Notes under the pieces: generated by a model | What the model saw: only the letters and a program-made list of their open reading frames with translations | What the model was told of the DNA's origin: nothing | Databases searched by the model: none | Part shown: one piece after another, positions 48,598 to 60,133 of the stretch | How positions within the stretch are numbered: the stretch's first letter is position 1 | How the letters are laid out: every line of letters begins with the position of its first letter | Assembly (NCBI GenBank): GCA_001414485.1 | Contig: LLEY01000167.1 | Location: 62,001 to 126,000, forward strand | DNA: 64,000 bases | From: Calycina herbarum | Lineage: Eukaryota > Ascomycota > Leotiomycetes > Helotiales > Pezizellaceae | Reading direction: 5' to 3' | Made by a program: the position numbers and the translations under genes

Positions 48598-51500
48598 ATG
48601 AAGTTGCATGGTCTTCTTATACCCTTCTTGGGCATAGCATTGCGCGTTCATTGTACAGATATGCTACAAGAAGGAACCAATAACTCGGTGTCAAATCGAC
48701 AATCTCCACCAAGATATACCAATATTTCTTCCCAATCTGCAAATCAAACTGCACCTACCCCCTCTTCAGCTCATGCGAATCTTTCAAGCCAACTATCCTC
48801 GAGGTCTTCGTTGACTTTGAGAGGTTTCATCACACTACCATACTTGAATTCGAGCAGTTTACCAACCACTGGTAATGTCAATCAGACCCCTTATCTTTTC
48901 ATACTATTTTAACTTATTCTTTTATCCAGGTACAAAACTTGGTAATACGAATACCACTTCCGTTCCAGTACTCCCACCAACCGCGCCCCCAGTCGCCAAT
49001 GTCACAATATTATCAACTATCCGGAATCCCGATGGCCTTATCCTTACTACCACTATCCGAAGCTTGGCTACTGGTTCCCTCTCAACAATTACCGTTTCCT
49101 CTGTCAAAACAAACTCCAACGGCTCTCTGACGACGATCGCTATTCCATCTCCAATATCAACAACTGGTCCTTCTATCACAGGTACTTTAATTAGCATATG
49201 CGCCAAAAATCCCCTCAACCCTCTGTGTCTTCCGACACCTACGGCCGCACCCGATATTCAAAACTTGGTTCGTGAATCCCCAATCGATTGTTCCTGTAAT
49301 ATGACCGAGATGTCCCCAGAGATTTATTGCTGACTTTTCCTACTTGTAGACATGTTTATTCAAGTTACAGCCTTCTTGTCTTCCGCCACTTGACCCGGAA
49401 GAACTCCTACCCGTGGAATATTGTTCTGATTGGCCATTCGATCCCCTGTGCCCCCAGCCACCAGTATTTCCAACACCAACGGATACCTCCGAGCCCAACC
49501 CGCTCACGATCTGCGGGTTAAAGCCATATGATGATTTGCTCTGTCTCAAAGAAGCCCCTGTAACCAACAGCATTACAACATTGCCAGATGTCACCGTATT
49601 GACCGCGACACGGACAGATATTTCCAAAAAATACTGTAATCACGACCACAGACGATAAGGGTCATCCAACGGTCGTCCCTGTAATTATCTGTCCAAAGTG
49701 TGGGCCAAATATAGTCCTCATTCTCTTCAAGCTTCCACCAATACCAAATATCACTTTTCGACTTCCTGGATTTCCCAAACTTCCACGATTTCATGTAAGT
49801 TAGGGCAAGCTGAATTCAAATACACAAATTGATTTGTTCATAGTTCCCTTGCATTCCCATACCTCTTATTAGGAGTTGCAAAAAGCCACCAGCAATCAAA
49901 GGACATAATCCCCCTCCACCTACTCCACCAGTCACTGAGCCTGAGCCCAACGAAGAAGACAAGAATGAGTGCGAGACTGTCACCGTTCCAAGCTGTTCCA
50001 CCTTCGTAATTGCGAAACTTGACGCTAGAGGCACCGCGTCCGAGAAAATGACTTCGACTACTTGCTCTGATATCAAAGGTTGCTCTGCAACTGCAAAAAA
50101 CACTGCCACCACGACATCCGAGTCGTACAAAACTGTTACGGCTCCAGTGTGTTTAACTTTCGTAACGGAACAAGTCGATACTTTAGCCTCTACAACAGCC
50201 AAAATCACCACCAGCACCTGTTCGGATGTGACAGCGTGCTCAGCAACTCCCTCGTCAACTGCAGCAACGACGACAACTTCCGTGTCATCTCCAAACCCAA
50301 CTTTGGCAATTTATGATATCCATGCACGACAAGACGTACCTTGGGGAGTAAAAAGTGCATTTACTAAGAGACTGATGAATGAAACCAAGCCAGAAACTCT
50401 TTATATCGCACAAGCGGAAGCTGCCGAACTCCTTACTTATTGGAGGCAGTACCTCACCCCTGAGCAAGCTGAACTTTACAAACAGGACCTAGCAGTAAGA
50501 TAATATTATGAGTAGTAGTGCACCAGAACTAACATATTGTAGGTTGGAGCGGTGATACCCGATTCAGATGATTTCTTCGACGATGGCTTCGTCGTCTCAT
50601 CTGATTTCGTTTCTCAAACAAGAGAATTTGACTTCAGCGAGGAGAATAAAAAAAGAAAAGGGTAGTTCCAACTGTGCCCTTGGCGGAGACCATGTTCAGT
50701 CCCGCTGGTGTCCCCGAGGATTTGAAGTTCATCTCACTTCCAAATGATGTGCCATTGTCAAATGTCAAGAACTACGCATATAGGAGCGAAATCCCAAATC
50801 TTGCTAGGATATATATCATAGATTCAGGAATGGATACCTCTACTTCGGTATGTAAATTCTTTGCCATTACTCTATGCACACCTACCCTGCTTTGAATTGC
50901 TTGAAATCGTCTTGGACAATTAGAGATATTGCCTAAGAAAATTCAGAAGCATTAAGAAATGTTTCTCCTGAATATTCTCGGACGATATTTTTCATAGTAA
51001 TACGAAACATAGGTGTTTGCAGAGCAATGACTAAGGAAACCCCCCTCAGAATATGTCTCACTCTAACTCCACTATCAGGCTTATGAAAGTTTTTTACCAG
51101 AGCCAGAATGGTTATACCCTGGAGAAAACTTTCCTCAGGCTGCAAAAAGTGATTTTGATTTCCAGAAAGTCAAGAATGATCATTCCCCTAATTTGCATGG
51201 AACCTGTATGGCATCAAAAGCGGTTGGAGAACCATTCGGTGTCTCCAAGAATGCTGCTCTAATAATTGTTCGCAACCCAAAATCAGTACCGTCGCCCCAG
51301 GAGCAACAAGCGGGGATACAACCCGGACCGCGCCTCAGGATTATCGTGGATGCTTTATATTTGGTTTTGAACGACATAAAAGCAAAAAACAACGGTCTCT
51401 CTTCGGTAATAAGCTTGTCTTATTCGATATCCTTCAAAGGTGCCCTTCAAGCTTCAAGTGTTGTAAATACACTGCCATCACCTGGTCATTCCCTCTTCCA

Positions 51501-53090
51501 TTTTTATGATATCCTACAGAAGATTACACAACAGGGCTCTTCTATTGTTGTCTCCGGGGGGAACTACGGGGATCCAAAGAATAAAAAGAATGAAGGAGCG
51601 GATTCTGACATAATTCGACATGCTCCTGCCATCTGGAACCATGAACTACCACTCATTGTAGTTGGTAATGTTGGTACTCAAGGCGCACGGGCATCAATGT
51701 CACCGTAAGACTTCTTCCCCTTGTCTCGTCCAAAGCTAAACTAGAGTTTTTCAGTTATCGGTCTAGTGCTTTTTGGCCAAACGCAAAGATTGATGTCTAT
51801 GCACCTGGTTCTCCTGCAATATGTCTTTCGAACCCCGCAGCGTCTTTATTGGCTCCAGGTGGAGAACTCACTATCCTAGGTAATGTAGCTCAGAAAGCCG
51901 TTGGGTCCTCGCCGTGTAAGTAAGGGAAAATAACCCGATATCCTCATTCTTCCAACCACTCTTGGACAATCATTCAGACTCTTTTACCCTCGAGACTACT
52001 TTGTTTATTTTACTGTCCAATCTTATGTATTTTGGGCTGACTGGACTCCTTAGCCACTGCAAGTATCGCTGGGTTGGTTGCATACTTCATGGCAACTCCA
52101 GGTCACGCAGACCGAATTTGGGAACTTCAGGCGGCTACATCCGGGATGCAAGCGATGGCAAAGGTCGTGAAAGACTACGTTATTGGCAAAGCAATAGAGC
52201 GTTCCCCTGGCCAAAATGCTGACCCTGTCAAGTCCGCCTATAATGGGGAAATCCCGACGCTCAAAACGAGGGGTTGGGCTTGTAATGCAAATTATCCCAA
52301 CGTTCCCCCATTTAAGCGGCAAGAAGGTGCCCCTAGTTGTTCACCGGATGCTCCACCTCCAGGGGATCTTTTCGACGACACCGAGGAATTCGCATCTTTT
52401 TTCCCATCACATACGTCGAGCTCTTCAGTTTTAACGCCGACGACAGGGAAAACAACTTTGAGTACAAACTCTGGTTCTTTGACTTCTCAGTCAACCTCAT
52501 CTCCTCCAATCTCAACCACAACGACAGGGAAATCGGTTTCAACAACCTTAAGTACTAACTCGGGTTCTTTATATTCTCCATCAAAGTCATCTCCTCCAAC
52601 CTCGACAAAGTCATCGCAGCCAGACTTGGAAACATCTAGAGATACGCTGTCTGTCTCGAATAGCAGCAAACTCCCCGATGGGTTTGTGCCTCCCAATGGG
52701 CTGGGTCGTCCATCCGAGCCAGGTCGAGCTTCTACAACAGTAGAACAAGCCTCTAGCAGCAGTAAATTACCCGATGGATTTGTGCCCCATAACGGCCTAG
52801 GTAACCCACGACCGCCAACGCCTATACCTGTTTCAACTCCATCAGCATCTACAACCTCCCCTCCTCCTCCACCTCCACAACCGACCCCCATAAAAACATT
52901 TTCATTTGTACTCCCTAAGCCGCTTGCTCCAACACAGCCGGTCCTTCCGCCCACTCCTCCAGAACCACCTAAAATACCGTCATGCAAGACGTGGAAGGAT
53001 TGTCCGCAGGATATGTGTACTACTGGCAAAGCCCAGAGTCTGCAATGCTTCGGTGGGTCTTGTGCTTGTGCTGAAAGTAACAAGGCATAA
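48598..53090 (+). CDS. Secreted subtilisin-like (S8) protease with long Ser/Thr/Cys-rich N-terminus; two frame breaks
   Basis: Exons as I read them: 48598-48871, 48930-49267 (weak GTTCGT donor), 49350-49794 (frame break in the A-run 49626-49631), 49844-50494, 50543-50847 (frame break in the A-run 50648-50654), 51079-51704, 51755-51915 and 52054-53090. A signal peptide (MKLHGLLIPFLGIALRVHC) starts it. The N-terminal region is rich in Thr, Ser and Cys with two similar modules ending CSDIKGCSAT and CSDVTACSAT. The S8 domain shows RIYIIDSGMD (Asp), HGTCMASKAVG (His), VVSGGNYG (oxyanion Asn) and GSSPSTASIAGL (Ser, rebuilt by splicing). A Ser/Thr/Pro tail ends with a small Cys-rich segment. It probably acts outside the cell on proteins. 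The breaks may be indel errors in the A-runs or true decay. Confidence 0.65.
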
Positions 53091-54123
53091 GCTCCCAGAG
53101 AAGATAAGGGGCTTGTAATGATTTGGTGATGTGTTTGACGTATGTTTTGTTTTATTGATCTAGCTAGGGCAATGTGGAGTTGATGTTGTGGTTTTGGGGT
53201 TAGAGTGCGACTTTCTTTCATGTTTCTCACTTTCAAATTTCTCGTGCGTTTCGGTTATCTTGTGGTGGAGTTTTTAATGTTAGGACCATTTTCTTATTTT
53301 CAATTTGAAGGGGAATCTGTCATGGGATCCGTGAATCGAGTGGATTCTGGCTTCCGTGATTCTATCCAATTATATGGCAATGTGTCCCTCCAAGTTGATT
53401 TGAAATGAACCAAGGCAAATATCTCCGAGTCTTTTGTCAAACACCTAGGCTCGCGGTGAACATTAAAAGCGGCAGTAAAAAAAAACCCAACTCTTCAGCG
53501 TAGTTGAACTACTTTAGTATCGGGGTTAAAATAGTCCCAGATTGTTCTAAGTCTTTAGGAGAAGTTGCTTGAACTGCCCTAAAAGGTTCGAACAACGAAG
53601 GCCAGGTAGGTAAGTACAAACTCTGAGTATTTATCGCTACTTTTAATGTCTATCGCGAGCTAGGCTAAAGGTTATACATGTTGTCACGTGATTCTGCCAA
53701 ACTCGAAGCGAAGAATCGATGGGATGATAAAAGGGTTACTCTCAATGTTTCAAATGAATGTTCTAGAGATTCCAAATAACTACCTCATCTTTCGCTGTGA
53801 GACATGCAGGAGATTGGCCATTTAATATAGTAGAAGCGTAACCCATCTAAATACTTCGTAAGAAGTGAACATTATATCACAGCCACCAGTCAGGCGCTTG
53901 GCCCATGTGGCTTAGTTTTCATATTAGTTTCATGGTCCGAGCGTCTCAGTTAGTTAAATACCTGATTGGAAGACAGGTTCTGTCGTTCAAAGAAATGTTT
54001 TGTCTGTCCAACATACCTCAACCATCAGCAACTTCAGTCTTTAGTCAACAACAAGACTGCACCATACTTCAGGAACTACCTCTAAACTAGTCTCAATCTG
54101 GTTCTAGCTGTCCATCATTCTTC
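53091..54123. other. Spacer
   Basis: It shares words with 57400-57640 (such as TTGTCACGTGATTCTGCCAA and CTCCGAGTCTTTTGT), suggesting an old duplication. A tRNA-like stretch near 53935-53995 was examined and rejected. No gene is seen. Confidence 0.4.
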
Positions 54124-54735
54124 ATGGCTTCAAAAAATTCTCCACCTGCACTAAGTGCATCAAGCAAATTAGTGAATCTTACCTTGAAGGAATAAAAGAT
54201 GACAACTAACTGTTTAATAGCTTCCTTCCCCACCTCCAGCCACCGACAAATATCTGCCAACAACATCAACCCCCCAGTATATTCGAGAGCGAATCAGGCT
54301 TCTACAAAAAGAGATGCGTGACATTATTAAGGAGATGGAGAAGGTGACTGAGGCCTTTGAGGAAGAGCATTGGGAGATTGCAGAGAACGCGGAGGACGAT
54401 GACAACAAGAAGATGAGACGAATCCATCGAGGACTAGTTACACAGAATAAGAGACTGTTGTGTTTAGCAAATGAGCTTCGCAAAAAGAAAAACCAAGTAG
54501 GCTGGCTCAACGAGGTCGAGTCTGCCGATAAGGCACTTGCGGTCATTCTTCACCGAGGCTGGATAGGTGTATTAGCAATGATTGGAGCATACGCATTGCT
54601 CGTCTTTGTAAGCTCTCATAGGTCCAACACTCATAACTTAAGCTAAACATTCTCTAGGTTCAGAAGATGGTATATTTCCCCCCTTTTCCTAACCCTAGGC
54701 TGATCCCGGATAGCTATGTCAAAGAATTATACTAA
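54124..54735 (+). CDS. Small coiled-coil protein with one C-terminal membrane helix
   Basis: Three exons (54124-54171, 54221-54607, 54658-54735) with GT-AG introns and CTAAC-type branch points give 170 residues. The start is MASKNSPPALSAS. From about residue 35 to 115 it is highly charged and helical, with heptad-like spacing (IRLLQKEMRDIIKEME), likely a coiled coil. A single hydrophobic helix at about 126-146 (GWIGVLAMIGAYALLVFV) is followed by a short tail ending KELY. It looks like a tail-anchored membrane protein. The family is not recognised. The stop codon lies 37 bp before the MITE at 54773, so the element may provide the transcript end. Confidence 0.65.
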
Positions 54736-54772
54736 CTTTGGAATCAGAAGTAAATGGATAAGTTTTAGATTA

Positions 54773-55257
54773 CAGTGAGTTGCGAATTAAGCTTCCTTTT
54801 TGACGATATTTTACTTCTTAGACACTCTTTCCCTCTTTACTTAATAACAACGTATATTATTATATCTCTAAGAATAGCTAATAAGAGCTCCATACCTCTT
54901 TTCTTACTCTATAAACTTTTTAAGAAGAAAACAGATACTTTTATATATGTCTAAATTTTTATGGGGTCTTAGTAGAGACTACTTAACTTTATAGGGGTGT
55001 AAAAAAATTTCTTATAAAAAGGTGGTTTTCTAAGAATTAACTATTACTAAGTTTATTCTTATTATACTTACTAAGATATAGTAATAAATAGAGAGGAGGT
55101 ATAAGAAGATATAGCAGTTCTTTCTAGCTAGGTCTTATATCTTAAAGAGTACTTTAGTTTTCTATTTTCTAAAATAAATAAGGAAAAAACCTAGGGAAAA
55201 AAAAGCACGGTTTATAAAAAAAAGTATTAAAAAGGAAGCTTAATTCGCAACTCACTG
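54773..55257 (-). mobile_element. MITE copy B, 485 bp, TA-flanked
   Basis: The ends are a perfect inverted repeat of 28 bp, beginning CAGTGAGTTGCGAATTAAGC, with TA at 54771-54772 and 55258-55259. The interior matches copy A (34263-34792) in reverse orientation, through words such as GGGGTCTTAGTAGAG against its relative in A. No transposase frame is present. The perfect ends suggest it is younger than copy A or less exposed to RIP. Confidence 0.85.
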
Positions 55258-56612
55258 TACTCCGTCTACGCTGGTGCACCCGACTCAATTACAACGATTT
55301 ACATCTAGAGCAAAATTTGGTAAACAGCAAGGGAAAGAGTTCAATACTTTTGTGTCAAGAACAATCTTTCGATTGGATAGTTCTTAAAAGTATTTGGATT
55401 ACTCTGTCCGCCGCTACACTCGACACAATTACATCGAGAGCAAAATTTAGTTTACAGCAAGGGAAAATTTGATACTTGTTTTTTGCTACACTAAAAAATG
55501 AATTTGCATCTCTTCTCATCCATCTCTCTTACTTAATTCCAGTTATACAAATGTGAGCTACCCTTTATATAATATCTCTTGAGACCCAAAAAGCCCAAAC
55601 TCATCAGATCTCTCTCATATTCATTTGAGCTTCTTCTGACGTGTTCTTGGGGGCCTAAATACTAAGCTGGTGAACCAGTGCGGGGTCTTTCTGTTACGCC
55701 AAAAGATAATTCACACAAGCTTCACTCATTACACTCGAAAGGATCCATTGCCAGAAATGGTCTTACACTATGTATCTCCTACAAAGGTAGAGGACGCTGA
55801 TGCCAAGGCATTCTACTACCTATACATCTAATGCTAGCCCGGTCGCTAGCGACAGAATAGATTCAGAGCTCTTGATAATCCACAGGACGAAGTATTTCAA
55901 AAATTTCTCCTGGGAGTTGCTTTCCGAGTCGGTGTATCGACGCGCGTGCGTTTCTTTCGCGGAATTGGGGTCCCAGTTGCTTTCCTTGGTCTTCTCTTCT
56001 TCTTGGGCGACACGGCTCACTAGGGGAGTGCAGGAATTCGTGACTGATCAGGAGTAGAATACCTGCGTTCTGCTTCCCCCTGGTAGCTGGTCGCACTTCG
56101 CTTTCTGTGTCTGATAAATCCTTGACAGGAACTGTGGTGGTGAAAGTTCTTTCCCTCCTCCGGTCTTGAGGCGCGTGTAAATTCAAGGGCGATTCCTCTT
56201 CTCCGCCGATGGCTGTAACTTCTATTAAGCGTGTAATTTGTATAAAAGCCTTCCGCGTCCGATTCCCTAGCTTCTACTGTGACTCTGATCTTATGGGGAG
56301 AAAGTGTGTCTCCTACATCTAACGCAAAGGTTTGCTTTTTGGGCGAGCTTTTACTTATTGGGATAGAAATGAGCGTTCGAATCCCTTACTCCAGCCAAGT
56401 CTGTTTGCGTCTTCTAGGTCACGGACATTCGAAGTTTTGTTGTGGATCGTCGCGTTCATGATGAGATTATCTCCGCGCTACACAGGCGTTGGTAAAGTCG
56501 TATTGATCTATCATCAAAGTCATTAGTAGAAGTAGAAGTACTCCAAACACAACAAATGGTTAGTGTCAATTTTGTCAAAATCAATTTTAATGTCTTTTAC
56601 GTATTTTTATTA
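55258..56612. other. Spacer with an imperfect tandem duplication
   Basis: 55265-55350 and 55410-55475 share GAGCAAAATTTRGT and ACAGCAAGGGAAA. 55800-56190 is richer in GC with open frames on both strands but no recognised domain; it could be a decayed gene. No certain gene is seen. Confidence 0.35.
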
Positions 56613-57297
56613 TCTTAGGTTCTCAGCCCTTTATATAACAAAGCGCTTCAACATTTTTAGAAAGTGGGTTAAAAAATTGATTATTAAGCCTAGCTTAATA
56701 GATGATTAGTAAGGAACGTACTTCTTCTGTAAGAGTCTAAGATAGTATAGTAATAGCTTTAGTACTAAACGTCTACTCTTAATAGGTATTCTAGAATATA
56801 TTCTTTTAGTTAATTTAAGAGCTATTAAAAAAAGGAGTTTATAGGTAGATAGCTCTTATATAACTCTAACTTTTATAAAAAGTAGATTTTTAAAAGAGGC
56901 TTTATTATTAATATATACTAAAAAAACGAAAAACCGCGATTTTTAAAATTAGTTTTAAAGATTTTAAGGATTTTAGAAGATATATAATAAGTTAAGAAGG
57001 TAGCTTATAAGTATTAATAGAAAGACTTCTATAGGTGAATTAGGCATTTATCTAGTGAATAATAAGAAGGGATTTTAACGTAAGGGAGTAGTTATTAAGA
57101 TATTAATAGCCTAAATCGCTATATTAAAAGTAAAATCACGTTTAGTACTAAAGCTATTACTATACTATCTTAGCCCCTTATAGAAGAAGTACGTTTCTTA
57201 CTAATCATCTATTGAGCTAGGCTTAATAATCAATTTTTTAACCCACTTTCTAAAAATGTTAAACCGCTTTGTTATATAAGGGGCTGAGGACCTAAGA
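56613..57297. mobile_element. 685-bp element with about 158-bp terminal inverted repeats
   Basis: Both ends start TCTTAGGTYCTCAGCCC, and the match runs about 158 bp inwards to ACTAAACGT with scattered transition differences. TA flanks both sides (56611-56612 and 57298-57299). The centre is AT-rich without a transposase. The long repeats make it foldback-like, while TA duplication suggests Tc1/mariner mobilisation. It is clearly not copy C of the 34/54-kb family, as the ends differ. Confidence 0.8.
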
Positions 57298-58428
57298 TAA
57301 TATTTTGGCGCTCACGGCCTTCGGTCCACGTCTTTGTACTTGATATTTGTGATTCCCAATTTATATAACAAGTAATAATAGATAAGTGTAGATTAATCGG
57401 TCATTGTCTTAAAGTCCCAATCTCCGAGTCTTTTGTTTAGTACTGAGGGTTATCCATCTTGTCACGTGATTCTGCCAATCTTAAAATGGTGGTCCAATCT
57501 TGTTGAATAATTCGACTTCCGAACACTTACTTCATCCCCCGCCATGAGACTTGCAAGAGATAAGAGACTTTGCAGTCTGTTACCTACTGGACAGTTCAAA
57601 GTATGTTTTGTTTTGTTGATAGGGCGCTTTGGGGTTGGTGTTATAATTGTGAAAAGGGTTAGCTAGCGTATGATTCCCATTCAAGTTTCTCACATCAACT
57701 TCTATATCATAGGTGCTTTTTGGAGCTATATTACTCGAAAGGTAGAAAGTGATGGTTTGGAAGACTTAATTACTGAACTTGGAGTTCAACATAGCTTTCT
57801 CACGGAACTCCCTTGCTACGAATGAATAGTCTTGACATTCAGCATTAGAGACGATATAGATAAGACTACAAGAGCGATTCAGCATTTACTTTCCAAGAAA
57901 AGGCTTTCCCTCTCGAAAAGACACGGTGTGCTGTAGAAAGTAATCATAAGCGATGTATATTTGAGGCGTGGCTCGTAAGCATGACCAAAGGATTATATTT
58001 TATGCAGTAGTCCTACCAACCCTTCACTGCACTTGTACTCAATTTGAATCTGGTCGAACACGAATTTCTAAGTTTTCCTCAATATAGCACGCAATAGATA
58101 ATGGTGAGGTGTTATCATAGCTGCATAATCGAAAGCCCCCATTTTCCACATTAGGCATGCCTAGAAGGATTTGGCCAAGACTAATGCTCCCATGAGTTCC
58201 CCTTTTGGTCGGGCCAGCCGGCTCAGCTAAATTCGTAAAGTGGATTCAGCTCCAGGGACCGCAGGTCTCCAGCAATGTCCTCGCTTAAGATTTCATGGTG
58301 TTGTGAGGGGTGCTGTGGGGGTGTCGAGGTACCCTGGAAGTCCCCCACAGCCGGCATCTTTAAATACAACCGCAATATCATTCTTTGCGAATCATTCCAC
58401 CAGGTTGAATCTCCTATTTTTCTTCAAA
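57298..58428. other. Spacer and promoter of the peroxidase gene
   Basis: 57400-57640 carries words shared with 53140-53820. A TATA-like TTTAAATAC lies at 58359-58367, about 62 bp before the peroxidase start. No gene is seen. Confidence 0.4.
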
Positions 58429-59577
58429 ATGAAAATCATGATTCTTCCTTTCTTTCTTCTCTGGTGTACTTCATTCGTGCTGGCTGAAGAAATTCTGATC
58501 GACTACAACACTGGCATCGTGGATGGCGTCCCACTACCTGGAGATCTAGCAAATCTGGTATTTTCCACCGAAGTGGGCAGGACGATTGCCCAGATTTTGG
58601 AACTCAACGTCAGCGCTCAAGGCAGTCCCAAAGATGTGGTCGATTTGAATGATGTGTCTCATCTGTGTTCAAAATGGTATTTTAAATCCTTCAAAGCTTG
58701 AATTATTCCTAACAAACTCCAGGGCTCATGTCTCTGTCAGGCTCACCGAACTGTTCAAAAATGCCACAACCAGAGAATGTACAGATGATGCTCGAGCTGC
58801 AATAAGAGCCGGGTTTCACGATGCTGGGACATGGTCAAAATCCTTGGCTTCTGCTGGACAAGATTATGGAGGGGCAGATGGCTCCATTTTCCTGTTTAGC
58901 GAAACTACTCGCTCTGAGAATAATGGCCTCCAGGGTATCGTCAATACACTAGGCCAGCTGGCACGAGAATTCACGGTTGAGGTCTCTGATATGATACAAT
59001 TTTCCGCAGCCCATGCAGTGGTAACCTGTCCTCTGGGGCCGCGAATGAGAACATTCGTTGGCCGCAAGGAAGCGACAAAGCCTGCACCTGACGGGCTGTT
59101 ACCCAGTGCAACATCGGATGCCCAGACACTGGTGGACCTCTTTTTCGATAAAAACATTGGGCCCCTTGATCTTGTTGCATTAGTTGGTGCGCATAGCGTC
59201 AGTCGGCAGTTCACGTTCAATACTACTCGCGCAGGTGAAAGCCAGGATTCAACGCCAGGGGTATGGGATACTAAGTTCTATGAGGATACTATCCGGTCCG
59301 ATTTCAATACTGGTAAAGGGATTTTGACCTTCCCAGCAGACAAAGCACTGAGTTTGCATGGTCCACTCCAGGAAGAGTGGAATGGATATGTGGTTCGTCA
59401 AAACGATTGGGTGGAGCACTTTTCGAGAGCATACCTACGATTGAGTTTGGCAGGAGTCAAGAACATTCAAAATATGACAGAGTGTGAGTCTCCAAAATTG
59501 AGTGCCTTTGTCTTCGAAATACTGATTTTCTTGTAGGCACCGATGCTCTACCACTACCTGTTACCACTTTTCCGTGA
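58429..59577 (+). CDS. Secreted class II fungal heme peroxidase
   Basis: Three exons (58429-58676, 58723-59483, 59537-59577) give 349 residues. A signal peptide (MKIMILPFFLLWCTSFVLA) is present. The distal heme pocket is AIRAGFHDAGTW with Arg111, Phe114 and His115. GGADGS at 132-137 is the usual calcium/substrate-site block. LVALVGAHSVS holds the proximal His240. The order and spacing fit class II (lignin-type) peroxidases, which use H2O2 to oxidise phenols. I see no clear Mn-binding set or surface catalytic Trp, so a generic low-potential peroxidase is more likely than a ligninase; this needs an alignment. The N-terminal stretch of about 80 residues before the domain is longer than usual. 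It converges on the secreted orphan gene at 60134. Confidence 0.88.
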
Positions 59578-60133
59578 ACTGCGGGGAATGTCCTAGTTCG
59601 TTGCTGTTGGGTTATTTTGCAACAATCTATTCCATGAATGATCTACGCGGTAATCGACGGAGAAGTTGCTAGAGCTTTAAGTTTCTCAAAAAAAAACAGA
59701 AAATGGCAGCTCTCTTAGCCTTGAATAGACGGCGATGTAACTAGAAAGAAGTAGATAATAGTATCTGGGTCTATCATGCAAATCGCCCAAACTCCTTCTT
59801 CGTTTCCTCTGGAATGACTCTTCTTCTATAAAGTAGATCAGTGCAAATTGCCTGTGAAGTGGAATACTGGCGCTCATGGAAACTTACTCGCTTACCACAA
59901 CCAAAATTCTCAGACGAGCTATCACAGTAAGCACTTTTCGCATCTGGTTACTGCAAAACCAGAAAGAAAACCATGATAGAAGGTAGATTCACAGACTAGA
60001 TATAAAATTATAGACGTATGAACTGACTATGTAAAAACCAACATTCCGGCTTCTCAAAACCCACTGCGAAAACTTATCCCTTTCATCACTTACGAGCAAA
60101 AGTATCATTAAACCCGAAATCAACTTTATTCAC
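59578..60133. other. Convergent spacer
   Basis: This is the 3' flank of the peroxidase and of the orphan secreted gene. No feature is seen. Confidence 0.45.

Noticed and set aside
53935..53995. tRNA-like stretch with A-box-like CTCAGTTAGTTAAATA and a possible GGA anticodon loop
   Set aside because: The T-arm cannot pair, the acceptor stem is missing and there is no long variable arm as needed for tRNA-Ser.
55800..56186. Opposing open frames of 85 and 107 codons
   Set aside because: Basic/acidic residues on the minus frame looked like a retroelement remnant, but no motif supports that; left as spacer.
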